64,000 nucleotides of DNA from Crossiella equi (GCF_017876755.1 NZ_JAGIOO010000001.1:2108001-2172000), one strand, 5' to 3'. Numbered from the stretch's first letter, positions 15,812 to 24,712 are shown. Translations and numbers: made by a program. The notes: a model not told the origin generated them from the letters alone.

Positions 15812-16954
15812 ATGCGCACTCGGACCCTCCTGCTGGCGATCGCCCACGGCAGCGTCGACCTGTTCCAGGGCGCGGTACCGGTCCTGGTGCCGTTCCTCGT
15901 CGCCGAACGCGGCTACGGCTACGTGGCCGTCTCCGGCCTGGTGCTGGCCGCCAGCCTGCTCTCCTCGGTGGTACAGCCGGTGTTCGGCCTGTGGACCGAC
16001 CGCCGTCCCCTGCCCTGGCTGGCCCCGGCCGGGCTCATGGTCGCCGGGCTCGGCATCGCCCTGGCCGGGCTGGCCCACACCTACTGGCTGACCTTCGCCG
16101 CCGTGGCGCTGAGCGGCCTCGGTGTCGCCGCCTACCACCCGGAGGCCGCCCGGCTGGCCCGTGCCGTCACCGGCGGCGACCCGGTCGGCATGAGCACCTT
16201 CTCCGTGGGCGGCAACATCGGCTTCGCCCTGGCCCCGGCGCTGGCCGCCCCGGTGCTCGCCCTCGGCGGCCTGGCGGCGGCACCGCTGCTGCTCGTCATC
16301 AGCCTGGTCGGCCTGGCCGCCACGCTGCCGCTGCTGCGCGTCCGGGCCACCGGGAACGCACGCGGGCACCGCACCGGGACCGACGACTGGCGTTCCTTCC
16401 GCACCCTGTCCGCCGTGGTCGTGCTGCGCTCGATCGGCTTCGTGGGCCTGAGCACCTTCCTCGGCCTGTACGTGGGCAGCGCCGCGGCGGGCTCGGTCGC
16501 CCTGTTCGTGCTCTACGCCGGGGGCGCCGTGGGCACGGTGCTGGGCGGCCGGCTGGCCAGGCGCTGGGGCCGCACCCGCGTGCTGCGCACCGCCTACGCC
16601 AGCGCCGTCCCGGCCGTGCTCGGTATCGCCCTGGTCCCGGGCCCGGCGGCGCACGTCTTCATCGCCGCGGCCGCGATCGCCCTGTCCATGCCGTTCTCCC
16701 TGCACGTCACCCTCGGCCAGGACTACCTCCCGGCCCGCGTGGGCACCGCCAGCGGCGTCACCCTGGGCCTGGCGGTCAGCGCGGGCGGCGCCTTCGCCCC
16801 GGTGCTGGGCGCGCTCGCCGACGCCACCTCGTTGCAGACGGTCCTGGCCGGGCTGGCGGTGCTGCCCGCCCTGGCCTGCCTGCTGGCCCGCCGCCTGCCG
16901 GAGCCGGAAACCGTTCGGCCCGCCGCCCCGGCCGATGTGAGGATCCGGGGATGA
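15812..16954 (+). CDS. MFS exporter, fosmidomycin-resistance (Fsr) type
   Basis: A 380-residue, roughly 12-helix major facilitator. The start MRTRTLLLAIAHGSVDLFQGAVP and the segment VAAYHPEAARLARA are characteristic of the Fsr family, which contains the fosmidomycin exporter of E. coli and related drug/metabolite exporters. It is encoded divergently from an AraC regulator that probably controls it. The stop overlaps the following acetyltransferase start by 4 bp, so the two form an operon. The real substrate is unknown; fosmidomycin is only the name-giving example. Confidence 0.87.
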   Translation: MRTRTLLLAIAHGSVDLFQGAVPVLVPFLVAERGYGYVAVSGLVLAASLLSSVVQPVFGLWTDRRPLPWLAPAGLMVAGLGIALAGLAHTYWLTFAAVALSGLGVAAYHPEAARLARAVTGGDPVGMSTFSVGGNIGFALAPALAAPVLALGGLAAAPLLLVISLVGLAATLPLLRVRATGNARGHRTGTDDWRSFRTLSAVVVLRSIGFVGLSTFLGLYVGSAAAGSVALFVLYAGGAVGTVLGGRLARRWGRTRVLRTAYASAVPAVLGIALVPGPAAHVFIAAAAIALSMPFSLHVTLGQDYLPARVGTASGVTLGLAVSAGGAFAPVLGALADATSLQTVLAGLAVLPALACLLARRLPEPETVRPAAPADVRIRG

Positions 16955-17418
16955 CCGTGCGCCTGACCCCGGTGGCCGAGCCGGACAAAGCCGTCCTGGC
17001 CAACCTGATCCAGCTCTACCTCTACGACTTCACCGAGTTCCGCCCGGAACCGATCACGCCGCACGGCACCTACGACTACCCCTACCTCGACCACTACTTC
17101 ACCGAACCGGGCCGCGAGGCCCACCTCGTCCACCACGGCCCCGAGCTCGCGGGCTTCGTCCTGCTGCGCCACCTCGACGACGGCTGGAACGTCTCCGAGT
17201 TCTTCGTGCTGCGCCCACACCGCCGCCGGGGCGTGGCCCGCACCGCCGCCCGGCTCGCCTTCGCCCGCCACCCGGGCCCGTGGACGCTGTGCTTCGACCA
17301 CGGCAACCCGGTCGCGGCCCGCTTCTGGCGCGGAATCCTGCCCGGCGCGAGGGAGGAAGACCGCTACCCGCCTGAGTTCGAGGTGCCCCAGACCAAGCTC
17401 CGCTTCACCGTGTCGTGA
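16951..17418 (+). CDS. GNAT-family N-acetyltransferase
   Basis: A 155-residue GNAT-like protein. The acetyl-CoA pyrophosphate loop is seen as LRPHRRRGVARTAARLAF (motif A, RRxGxA form), followed by CFDHGNPVAARFW, the usual motif B with Asn-x2-A. Start ATG 16951 overlaps the Fsr stop. With the exporter it may modify and expel the same compound, an inference from coupling only. Substrate class is not predictable. Confidence 0.82.
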   Translation: MTVRLTPVAEPDKAVLANLIQLYLYDFTEFRPEPITPHGTYDYPYLDHYFTEPGREAHLVHHGPELAGFVLLRHLDDGWNVSEFFVLRPHRRRGVARTAARLAFARHPGPWTLCFDHGNPVAARFWRGILPGAREEDRYPPEFEVPQTKLRFTVS

Positions 17419-17434
17419 TCGTTATCGATCATCC

Positions 17435-17478
17435 GTGACTGGTTTCGGTCACTTTCCGCCTGGATCCGGTCACGTGAC
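17435..17478. repeat. GTGAC/GTCAC inverted-repeat cluster before the glycosidase gene
   Basis: GTGAC (17435-17439) faces GTCAC (17448-17452), and a perfect palindrome GTCACGTGAC lies at 17469-17478. All fall in the 105-bp gap before the secreted glycosidase start at 17524. The repeated half-site suggests binding of a dimeric regulator, which I cannot name. Confidence 0.4.
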
Positions 17479-17523
17479 GCACTATGGAACCGCTCCCAGA
17501 CCTGCGGCCCGAAGGAGTGCCCG

Positions 17524-19611
17524 GTGCGCCGTCGTCTTGTCCTGGTGGTCGTCACCGCACTGGTCCTGGGCGTGACGCACGGGTTCGGCCTGTCCACCGC
17601 CCAGGCCGAACCCGCACGCTCGGCCTACCCCGAGCGGGGGGCGGGCACGGCGTTCCTCAACCCGGACACCCTGCTGGCCGGGCTGCCCGAACGCGGCTGG
17701 TTCCGGGCCAACATCCCCCTGGTCGACCTGCCGGACAACGAGATCCAGGAGATCTACTACTACCGCTGGAAGGTCTTCCAGGAGGCGCTGAAGTACACCG
17801 GGCCGCGCGAGGGCTGGATCGTCTCGGAGTTCCTCGGCCCGGTCGGCTACTCCGCGGCCAGCGGCGGCATCGTGGCCGCGGCCGGGCACCACGTCTACGA
17901 GGGCCGCTGGCTGCGCGACCGCCGCTACCTCGACGACTACCTGCGCTACTGGCTGCGCGGTTCCGGCGCGGGCCCCAAGCCCGCCACCGAGTTCCTCAAC
18001 AAGAACACCACCGACTGGGCGCACCAGTACTCCAGCTGGCTGCTCGACGCCGCCGTCGCACGCGCCTCGGTCACCGGTGACTGGGACCTGCTCGTCGACC
18101 TGCTGCCGGAGCTGCGGCGGCACTGGGAGCGCTGGGCCCCGCAGTTCGACACCGCGACCGGCCTGTACTGGCAGACCCCGGTGTGGGACGCGATGGAGTA
18201 CACCGCGAGCTCCTACCAGAGCCTCGACCCCTACCACGGCGGCGACGGGTTCCGGCCCACGCTGAACAGCTACCAGATCGCCGACGCCCGCGCGATCGCC
18301 GCGGTCGCCACCCGCGCCGGGCAGCCCACCACCGCCGCCTACTTCACCGAACGCGCCCGCGAGCTCCAGGCCGCGCAGGAGAAGTGGCTGTGGGACGGCT
18401 TCTACAAGCACGTCATGCGCGAGGACAACCCGGACCGCCGCAAGATCGCCGACCGGGAGCAGATCGGCTTCGTGCCGTGGGCCTTCCGCGCCGCCGCCCC
18501 CGGCAACACCGAGGCCTGGGCGCAGCTGCGCGACCCGCAGGGCTTCGCCGCGCCGTACGGGCCGCCGACGGTGGAGCGCCGCAGCCGCTGGTTCCTGCAC
18601 GAGGCCGACCAGGGCTGCTGCCGCTGGTCCGGCCCGAGCTGGCCCTACGCCACCAGCCAGACCCTGATGGGCCTGGCGAACCTGCTCATCGAGTACCCGA
18701 GTCAGTCCACAGTGGACTCCGGGGACTACTACACCGCGCTGCGCCGGTACGCCCTCACCCAGTACAAGGACGGCCGCCCGCACGTGGCCGAGGCGCACCA
18801 CCCGGACCAGAAGCGCTGGCTCTACGACTCCCCCGGCCACAGCACCGACTACAACCACTCCACCTACACCGACCTGGTGCTCTCCGGCCTGCTCGGCGTG
18901 CGCCCGCAGGCCGACCGTTCCGTGCTGCTGCACCCCCTGGCGCCGAAGGACTGGAACCACTTCGCGGTGGAGAACCTGCCCTACCACGGCCGCAACCTCA
19001 CCGCGCTCTGGGACCGGGACGGCACGAAGTACGGCCAGGGCAAGGGTTTCCGCGTCTACCTGGACGGCAGGCTGGTGGCCGCCAGCGCCACCCCGGGCCC
19101 GCTGCGGGTGGCGGTCCCGGACGGCCCGGCGCCGAACCTGCCCACGCTCGTGGACGAGGCGGCGAACCTGGCCGGGCAGGGCTTCCCGGCGGCCTCGGCC
19201 TCCTACAGCAACACCGAGGGCCCGGCCGACGACACCCCGCAGCAGGCCAACGACGGCCAGAACTTCTTCCTGGACATGCCCACCACCCGGTGGACCAGCT
19301 ACCGCTCCCCCAACCCCCAGGACTGGCTGGCGATCGACTTCGGGCGCACCACCACGGCCTCGGACGTGCGCCTGTACTTCTACGACGACCGCGGCGGGGT
19401 GCGGCCCCCGGCGGCCTACGCCCTGGAGTACCGGCGCGCGGACGGGAGCTGGGCCGAGGTGCCGGGCCAGCGCCGCGAACAGGCGCAGCCGGTGGGCAAC
19501 GACCTGAACCGCGTCACGTTCCCGCCACTCCAGACCAGCGCGCTGCGCGTGGTCGGCACACCCAGGCCGGGGTCCTCGTTCGGGCTCACCGCGTTCCAGA
19601 GCTGGCGGTGA
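17524..19611 (+). CDS. Secreted (alpha/alpha)6-barrel glycosidase with C-terminal discoidin-like domain
   Basis: A 695-residue exported protein. Residues 1-28 form a signal peptide (RRR, hydrophobic core, cleavage after STAQA). Residues about 70-530 resemble the mannosylglycerate-hydrolase/GH63-like toroid family, with Trp- and Tyr-rich motifs such as GLYWQTPVWDAMEYTASSYQ and HSTDYNHSTYTDLVLSGLLG. Residues about 545-695 look like an F5/8-type C (CBM32-like) carbohydrate-binding domain. GTG 17524 has GAAGGAG about 6 nt upstream. The gene stands alone on its strand, and its 3' end overlaps the convergent TetR gene by 26 bp. The sugar specificity and exact GH family are not determinable by eye. 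Confidence 0.8.
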   Translation: MRRRLVLVVVTALVLGVTHGFGLSTAQAEPARSAYPERGAGTAFLNPDTLLAGLPERGWFRANIPLVDLPDNEIQEIYYYRWKVFQEALKYTGPREGWIVSEFLGPVGYSAASGGIVAAAGHHVYEGRWLRDRRYLDDYLRYWLRGSGAGPKPATEFLNKNTTDWAHQYSSWLLDAAVARASVTGDWDLLVDLLPELRRHWERWAPQFDTATGLYWQTPVWDAMEYTASSYQSLDPYHGGDGFRPTLNSYQIADARAIAAVATRAGQPTTAAYFTERARELQAAQEKWLWDGFYKHVMREDNPDRRKIADREQIGFVPWAFRAAAPGNTEAWAQLRDPQGFAAPYGPPTVERRSRWFLHEADQGCCRWSGPSWPYATSQTLMGLANLLIEYPSQSTVDSGDYYTALRRYALTQYKDGRPHVAEAHHPDQKRWLYDSPGHSTDYNHSTYTDLVLSGLLGVRPQADRSVLLHPLAPKDWNHFAVENLPYHGRNLTALWDRDGTKYGQGKGFRVYLDGRLVAASATPGPLRVAVPDGPAPNLPTLVDEAANLAGQGFPAASASYSNTEGPADDTPQQANDGQNFFLDMPTTRWTSYRSPNPQDWLAIDFGRTTTASDVRLYFYDDRGGVRPPAAYALEYRRADGSWAEVPGQRREQAQPVGNDLNRVTFPPLQTSALRVVGTPRPGSSFGLTAFQSWR

Positions 19612-20197
19612 GCGAGTCCCACGCGGCCAGGGCGAGGTCCACCACCTCGTCCAGCTCCGCGCGGCTGGCACCCCCGGCGGCGTGCACCGACATGCCCTGC
19701 CCGACCGCGACCACGTAGCGCGCCAGCACCGCCGGGTCCACCGAGGCGGGCAGGTCGCCCTCGGCCTGGGCCCGTGCCAGGCGGGCGCGCAGCGTCTCCT
19801 CGCCCAGCTTGCGGTACCCGGCCAGCACGTCCCGCACCTGCTCGGTCTCCGGACCGGCGACCAGGGCGGTCTGCACGGCGAAGCAGCCCTGCGGGCAGCT
19901 CTCGTTCGTGGTGGCCGCGACCGCGCCGCGCCAGAACCCCTCGACCACGCCCCGCGCGCTCGGCTCGGCCAGGCTGGTCTCGGTGTGCGGGGCGTACCGC
20001 GTGGCGTAGTGGGCCAGGGCCCGCTGGAACAGCTCGGCCTTGTTGCCGTACGCGGCGTACAGGCTGGGCCGGTTGATCCCGAGCGCCTCGGTGAGGTCGC
20101 TGATCGCGGTGCCCTCGTAGCCCTGCCGCCAGAACACGCGCATCGCCGCGTCGAGACCCTGCTCGACGTCGAACTCCCGTGGCCTCCCTGCTGGCAT
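19586..20197 (-). CDS. TetR-family regulator of the tandem SDR pair
   Basis: A 203-residue TetR regulator. The N-terminal HTH covers about residues 10-55: AMRVFWRQGYEGTAISDLTE, then INRPSLYAAYGNKAELFQRA. The C-terminal ligand domain contains a Cys-x3-Cys (SCPQGCFAVQ), as in regulators of the YcdC/AcrR_C group that sense electrophiles or quinones. It diverges from two SDR genes. The 100-bp gap holds two TACCnnnnGGTA-type operators, one covering each promoter. Autoregulation and repression of the SDR operon are inferred. Confidence 0.88.
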   Translation of the reverse strand: MPAGRPREFDVEQGLDAAMRVFWRQGYEGTAISDLTEALGINRPSLYAAYGNKAELFQRALAHYATRYAPHTETSLAEPSARGVVEGFWRGAVAATTNESCPQGCFAVQTALVAGPETEQVRDVLAGYRKLGEETLRARLARAQAEGDLPASVDPAVLARYVVAVGQGMSVHAAGGASRAELDEVVDLALAAWDSLTASSGTR

Positions 20198-20207
20198 GGC
20201 ATCAGCC

Positions 20208-20275
20208 TACCAGTCGGTACAGAATCAGCTTGACAACTCCCGGAGCCGCGCACCTAGGATCTGTACCGAGCGATA
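20208..20275. promoter_or_regulatory. Divergent TetR operators with embedded SDR promoter
   Basis: Two TACC-N4-GGTA-like dyads are seen: TACCAGTCGGTA at 20208-20219 and TACCGAGCGATA at 20264-20275. In addition the 10-mers TCGGTACAGA (20214-20223) and TCTGTACCGA (20260-20269) are perfect reverse complements. Between them lies TTGACA (20230-20235) and, 19 bp on, TAGGAT (20255-20260), a good promoter for the SDR operon. The second operator abuts its -10 element, so binding would block initiation; the first lies 11 bp before the tetR start. Confidence 0.7.
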
Positions 20276-20297
20276 CACAATCTTGGGGAGCACACGG

Positions 20298-21041
20298 ATG
20301 GGCACACAGCTCAACGGTCGGGTCGCACTGGTGACGGGTGCCTCGCGGGGCATCGGCGCCGGGATCGCGACCCGGCTGGCAGCGGACGGGGCGGCGGTCG
20401 CGCTGACCTGGTCCAGCTCGCCGGACAACGCCGAGCGGGTGGTCAAGGAGATCACCGCGGCCGGTGGGACGGCGATCGCGATCCAGGCCGACGCGGCGGA
20501 CGAGCAGCAGGTCCGGGCCTCCGTCGAGCAGACCGTCACGGCCTTCGGCGGCCTGGACGTCCTGGTCGCCAACGCGGGCATCGCCGGGATGAAGCCCGTC
20601 GAGCAGACCACCCTGGCCGACTTCGACCGCGTGTTCGCGGTGAACGTGCGCGGGGTCTACGCGGGCGTACTGGCCGCGCTGCCGCACCTGCCCGAGGGCG
20701 GCCGGATCATCACCGTCGGCAGCAGCGTCGCCAACCGCACCCCGTTCCCGGGCGGGGGCGTCTACACCGCGTCCAAGTCCGCGCTCACCGGCCTCGTCCG
20801 GGCCCTGGCCCGCGACCTGGGCCCGCGCGGCATCACGGTGAACAACGTGCAGCCGGGCCCGGTCGGCACCGACATGAACCCGGCCGACGGCCCGGACTCG
20901 GCCGCGATGCACGGCGTCATGGCGCTGTCCGGGCACGGCACCCCGGCCGACGTCGGCAGCCTGGTCTCCTACCTGGCCGGACCGGAGTCGCGGTTCATCA
21001 CCGGCGCGAGCCTGGACATCGACGGCGGCTGGTCCGCGTGA
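20298..21041 (+). CDS. Short-chain dehydrogenase, first of a tandem pair
   Basis: A 247-residue classical SDR of the FabG-like/3-oxoacyl-ACP reductase type. Cofactor motif TGASRGIGAG (residues 13-22), NAG at 92-94, Ser142-143, Tyr156 and Lys160 (YTASK) form the catalytic set. ATG 20298 has GGGGAG 7 nt upstream and follows the promoter at 20230-20260. It is the same length as the next gene and aligns with it without gaps, so the pair is a tandem duplication. Substrate unknown; control by the divergent TetR suggests a stress or xenobiotic carbonyl substrate. Confidence 0.88.
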   Translation: MGTQLNGRVALVTGASRGIGAGIATRLAADGAAVALTWSSSPDNAERVVKEITAAGGTAIAIQADAADEQQVRASVEQTVTAFGGLDVLVANAGIAGMKPVEQTTLADFDRVFAVNVRGVYAGVLAALPHLPEGGRIITVGSSVANRTPFPGGGVYTASKSALTGLVRALARDLGPRGITVNNVQPGPVGTDMNPADGPDSAAMHGVMALSGHGTPADVGSLVSYLAGPESRFITGASLDIDGGWSA

Positions 21042-21052
21042 GGAGCACGACC

Positions 21053-21796
21053 ATGGACAAGCACCTGCACGGACGGGTGGCACTGGTGACCGGCGGGTCC
21101 CGGGGTATCGGCGCGGGCATCGCGCGCAGGCTCGCCGCCGACGGCGCCAAGGTGGCCCTGACCTACCTCACCTCACCGGACCGCGCCGAAGCGGTGGTCG
21201 AGGAGATCGCCGCCGCGGGCGGCACCGCGATCGCGATCAAGGCCAACGCGGCGGACGAGCAGCAGGTCCAGGCCTCGGTCGAGCAGACCGTGGCGGCCTT
21301 CGGCGGCCTGGACATCCTGGTGCACAACGCGGGCGGCGGGGTGTTCAAGACCGTCGAGGAGACCACCCTCGCCGACTTCGACGCCACCTTCGGCGTCAAC
21401 GTGCGCGGTGCCTACGCGGCGATCCTGGCCGCGCTGCCGCACCTGGGCGAGGGCAGCCGGATCATCACCATCGGCAGCGTCAACGGCATCCGCAGCCCGA
21501 TCGCGGGCATGGCGCTGTACTCGGCGGCGAAGTCCTCGGTGGCCGGGCTGACCCGGGCACTGGCCCGCGACCTCGGCCCGCGCGGCATCACGGTGAACAA
21601 CGTGGCGCCGGGCCCGATCGACACCGACGCCAACCCGGCCCAGGGCGGGTTCTCCGACGTGATGCGCTCGGTGATGGCCCTGCCCGAGTACGGCACCACC
21701 GCCGACATCGGCAGCTTCGTCTCCTACCTGGCCGGTACCGAGGCGGGCTTCATCACCGGGGCCGACCTGGTCGTCGACGGCGGTTACGCGGCCTAG
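21053..21796 (+). CDS. Short-chain dehydrogenase, second of a tandem pair
   Basis: A 247-residue SDR that is a close paralogue of the preceding gene: same length, no gaps, and long shared stretches such as VALVTG, GIGAGIA, DEQQV.ASVEQTV.AFGGLD and DLGPRGITVNNV. Catalytic Tyr156 and Lys160 (YSAAK) are kept; the serine lies in GSVNG at 142. ATG 21053 is preferred to GTG 21038 because GAGGAG sits 8-9 nt before it and it gives the same N-terminus as its sister. The 3' end overlaps the convergent acyl-CoA-dehydrogenase-like gene by 4 bp. Confidence 0.88.
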   Translation: MDKHLHGRVALVTGGSRGIGAGIARRLAADGAKVALTYLTSPDRAEAVVEEIAAAGGTAIAIKANAADEQQVQASVEQTVAAFGGLDILVHNAGGGVFKTVEETTLADFDATFGVNVRGAYAAILAALPHLGEGSRIITIGSVNGIRSPIAGMALYSAAKSSVAGLTRALARDLGPRGITVNNVAPGPIDTDANPAQGGFSDVMRSVMALPEYGTTADIGSFVSYLAGTEAGFITGADLVVDGGYAA

Positions 21797-22968
21797 TTCG
21801 ACGGCATGATCCGGTCCTGTCGGCCCAGCAGCGCCTTGCCGTAGACCTCGTAGGAGACCCCCGGCAGGGTCTGGGCGTGCCGGGCCGCGGTCGAGGCGTC
21901 GCGCCAGATCCGTTGCAGCGGAGAGGTTTCGGCGAACCCGCTGGAGCCGTGCACGTCCAGCAGCAGCTCGATCGACTGCCGCACGTGCTCCACCGCCCAG
22001 GTGACGTCGGCCCGCGCCCGGGTGCGGGCCAGCTCGTCGGGGTACTCGCCGCGGGCGGCCACCGCGTCGACCTCCTCGGTGGCCCGGCGCACGTGCAGCT
22101 CGGCGGTGTCCAGCAGCAGGGCGGCCCTGGCCAGCTGGACCTGCACGGCCACCGACTCGGCCTGCGTGCCGTAGCGGGTGCCGGGAACCCGCTTGGTGGC
22201 GGCGGCCTCGCGCACGAAGCGCAGCGCCGCCCGGCCCAGGCCGAGCTGCGGTCCGGCCAGCGCCAGCAGCAGCACCGGGTAGAACGCGCTGCGGTACAGG
22301 GACTCCCCGGTGTGCTCGGTGCGGTACCGCCCCAGCGCGGCCTCGCCCACCGGCAGCACGCGGTGCTCGGGCACGAACACCCCGGCCGCGGTGAGGGTGT
22401 TGCTGCCGGTGCCGCGCATGCCGGTGACCGACCAGGTGTCCTCGTACCCCAGCTCGGTGCGCGGCACCAGGACCAGGGCGTGCGGTTCACCGCCGGGCAC
22501 GCGCACGCCGAGCAGGGCCCAGTCGGCGTGCGCGGACCCGGAGCTGTTCGGCCAGCGCCCACCGATCCGGTAGCCGCCCGGGACCGGCTCGGCGGTGCCC
22601 AGCGGCGGCAGCGCACCGCAGACCAGCGCGTCCGGCCGGTCCTGCCACACCTCGGCCTGCGCGCGGCCGGGCAGCAGGCCCACCATCCAGGCGCTGGCGT
22701 TGTACAGGGCCAGCACCCAGGCGGTGCTGCCGTCGGCCTCGCCGACCCGGGCGGCCACCTCGGTGAGCCCGGTGACGGACAGCTCGGCGCCGCCGTGGCG
22801 TCCGGGCTGGTGCAGCCGGAACAGCCCGGCGGCACGCAGCTCGGCCACCAGCTCCTCGGGCAGGCACCGGTCGCGGTCGCCCGCCTCGGCGTGCGCCTGG
22901 ATCACCGGGAACAGCTGTGCGACAACGGCTAGCGCGTCCGGGCTGGTGCTCACGCGGCAGTCTGGCAC
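21793..22968 (-). CDS. Acyl-CoA-dehydrogenase-fold flavin monooxygenase (HsaA-like)
   Basis: A 391-residue protein with the acyl-CoA dehydrogenase fold of the group D two-component monooxygenases (HsaA, ActVA-ORF5 type). N-terminal helices include LPEELVAELRAAGLFRLHQP and the loop RVGEADGSTAWVLALYN. The C-terminal 'dehydrogenase type 2' domain ends TLPGVSYEVYGKALLGR. These enzymes use FMNH2/FADH2 from a separate reductase to hydroxylate phenols. No reductase gene lies beside it, though PPOX and LLM proteins occur elsewhere. GTG 22968 and GTG 22953 are both possible starts; neither has a good ribosome site. Confidence 0.78.
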   Translation of the reverse strand: MPDCRVSTSPDALAVVAQLFPVIQAHAEAGDRDRCLPEELVAELRAAGLFRLHQPGRHGGAELSVTGLTEVAARVGEADGSTAWVLALYNASAWMVGLLPGRAQAEVWQDRPDALVCGALPPLGTAEPVPGGYRIGGRWPNSSGSAHADWALLGVRVPGGEPHALVLVPRTELGYEDTWSVTGMRGTGSNTLTAAGVFVPEHRVLPVGEAALGRYRTEHTGESLYRSAFYPVLLLALAGPQLGLGRAALRFVREAAATKRVPGTRYGTQAESVAVQVQLARAALLLDTAELHVRRATEEVDAVAARGEYPDELARTRARADVTWAVEHVRQSIELLLDVHGSSGFAETSPLQRIWRDASTAARHAQTLPGVSYEVYGKALLGRQDRIMPSN

Positions 22969-23012
22969 AGGCGGGCGCGGCGGCGCGCCGGGGATCGGCT
23001 AGCGTGCGCCGC

Positions 23013-23756
23013 ATGGCTGACCAGTACGACGAGATCCGCGACTCCTACGAGGCGGTCAAGCGCATCCCCGTCGGCCGGTCCGAGGTGGCCACGCTGACCG
23101 CCGCGCTGCCCGGCCTCACCGGCGCCTCGGTGCTGGACGTGGGCTGCGGCACCGGCTTCTACCCCCGGCTGTTCCGCCGCGCGGGCGCGGCCCGGGTGCT
23201 CGGGGTGGACGGTTCGGCCGAGATGGTCGCGCACGCCCGCCGGGTCGAGGCCGCCGCGCCGCTGGGCATCGAGTACGACCGCCAGGACGCCCTGGCGCTG
23301 CCGGTGCTCGGCGCCTTCGACCTGGTCACCTCGATCTGGCTGGTCGGCTACGCCCCCGGGCGCGCGGCCCTGGCCGCCCTGCTGCGCGGGCTGGCGGCGA
23401 ACCTGCGGCCGGGCGGCGACCTGGTGGTGCTGGCGCCCAACCCGGACTGGGACTGGGAGATCATCTCCCGCTACCACCGCTACGGCCTGTCGGCGCGTCC
23501 GGCCGGGCCCGAGGGCGGGGCGGAAGGCCGGTCCCGGATCACCGTGGACGTGCACGTGGACCCGCCGTTCGAGTTCGAGTCCTTCCTGTGGCCGCCTGGC
23601 GCCGTGGTGGAGGCGCTGGCCGAGGCCGGGTTCACCGGGGTGCGCCGCCAGGAGACCGTGGTGCCCGAGGACGCGGTGGCCGAGCGCGGCGAGGAGTTCT
23701 GGGCGGAGCTGCGGCGGTGCCCGACCTTCGCGGTGTACCGGGCCACCCTCGGTTAG
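23013..23756 (+). CDS. Class I SAM-dependent methyltransferase
   Basis: A 247-residue methyltransferase. The SAM-binding motif I reads VLDVGCGTGFYPRLFRRAGA (about residues 42-61), with the acidic residue ending strand 2 in VLGVDGSAEM and motif III LRPGGDLVVLAPN. The family is the UbiE/MenG-like small-molecule group (Methyltransf_11/25). ATG 23013 lies 45 bp from the divergent monooxygenase start. The 3' end overlaps the convergent LysR gene by 4 bp. Substrate unknown. Confidence 0.84.
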   Translation: MADQYDEIRDSYEAVKRIPVGRSEVATLTAALPGLTGASVLDVGCGTGFYPRLFRRAGAARVLGVDGSAEMVAHARRVEAAAPLGIEYDRQDALALPVLGAFDLVTSIWLVGYAPGRAALAALLRGLAANLRPGGDLVVLAPNPDWDWEIISRYHRYGLSARPAGPEGGAEGRSRITVDVHVDPPFEFESFLWPPGAVVEALAEAGFTGVRRQETVVPEDAVAERGEEFWAELRRCPTFAVYRATLG

Positions 23757-24640
23757 GCCAGTTCGGCCAGGACCGCCTGGATCGCCGGGCTGGCCTCGGC
23801 GCTGCGCCGCCAGGCCGCGTGCACCTCGCGCTTGGGCCGCCGCCGCAACGGCTGCGCGACCAGGTCCTCGCTCAGCGGCGGCCGGGCCAGCCTCGGGACC
23901 AGCGCGATGACCTCGCCGGAGGCCACCAGGGCGACCTGGGTGGCGAAGTCGTCGACCAGGTGGCGCACGTCCACGTCGGCGGGCGCCTCGGCGAACAGCC
24001 GCCGGAACCACTGGTGGCAGACCGTGCCCGGCGGGCTGGTCACCCAGGCCTGACCGGCCAGGTCCGCACTGGTCAGCGGCCGGTCCAGCCGGGCCAGGGG
24101 GTGCTCGCGGTGCATCACCACGTCGCCCAGGTCGGTGTGCAGGTGGCGCTGGGACAGCGTCGGTGGCATCGGCACCGGCAGGTCGTCCGCGTCGTGGATG
24201 AGCGCGAGGTCGGCGGTGCCGGTGTCCACGCCGTGCAGCGCCTGCTCCGGGTCCTGCTCGCTGACCAGCAGCCGCAGCTCGGGGTAGCGGGTCCGCAGCC
24301 TGGGCAGCACCGGGGCGAGCAGGCCTCGGATGGCGGTGGAGAAGGCCACCACGCGCAGCGGCCCGCGCGGTTCGCCGTCGGCCACCGACTGGGCGGCCTC
24401 GGCGCAGCGCTCCAGGGCCTGGAAGACCTCCGGCGCGGTGTCCACCAGGGCCTGTCCGGCCGGGGTGAGCACCACGCCGCGGCCCGCGGGCGCGAGCACG
24501 GCCACACCGAGCTGGCGTTCCAGGCGTTTGAGCTGCTGGGACACCGCGGAGGCGGTGAAGCCGAGCTCGTCGGCGGCCTTGGCCAGCGTGCCCAGGGCGG
24601 CCACCGACCGCAGCGCCCGCAGCGCACCGATCTCGATCAT
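23753..24640 (-). CDS. LysR-family regulator
   Basis: A 295-residue LysR regulator with N-terminal winged HTH (residues 1-60, including LAKAADELGFTASAVSQQLK) and a periplasmic-binding-like ligand domain. It diverges from the DapA-like gene with a 72-bp gap that is unusually A-rich (TACTGAATACTGAGAAAAAA), where LysR sites would be expected. Regulation of the DapA-like aldolase is the natural guess from layout. The inducer is unknown. Confidence 0.87.
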   Translation of the reverse strand: MIEIGALRALRSVAALGTLAKAADELGFTASAVSQQLKRLERQLGVAVLAPAGRGVVLTPAGQALVDTAPEVFQALERCAEAAQSVADGEPRGPLRVVAFSTAIRGLLAPVLPRLRTRYPELRLLVSEQDPEQALHGVDTGTADLALIHDADDLPVPMPPTLSQRHLHTDLGDVVMHREHPLARLDRPLTSADLAGQAWVTSPPGTVCHQWFRRLFAEAPADVDVRHLVDDFATQVALVASGEVIALVPRLARPPLSEDLVAQPLRRRPKREVHAAWRRSAEASPAIQAVLAELA

Positions 24641-24712
24641 GAAGCCATGCTACTGAATACTGAGAAAAAACCATCGCTGGACCGCAGGCTTCGCGCGGGC
24701 GACCATCGGGGT

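Noticed and set aside
17482-20253. Minus-strand frame of about 920 codons over the glycosidase gene
   Set aside because: Arg/Val/Gly-rich antisense shadow; the plus-strand frame has a signal peptide, ribosome site and a clear fold.
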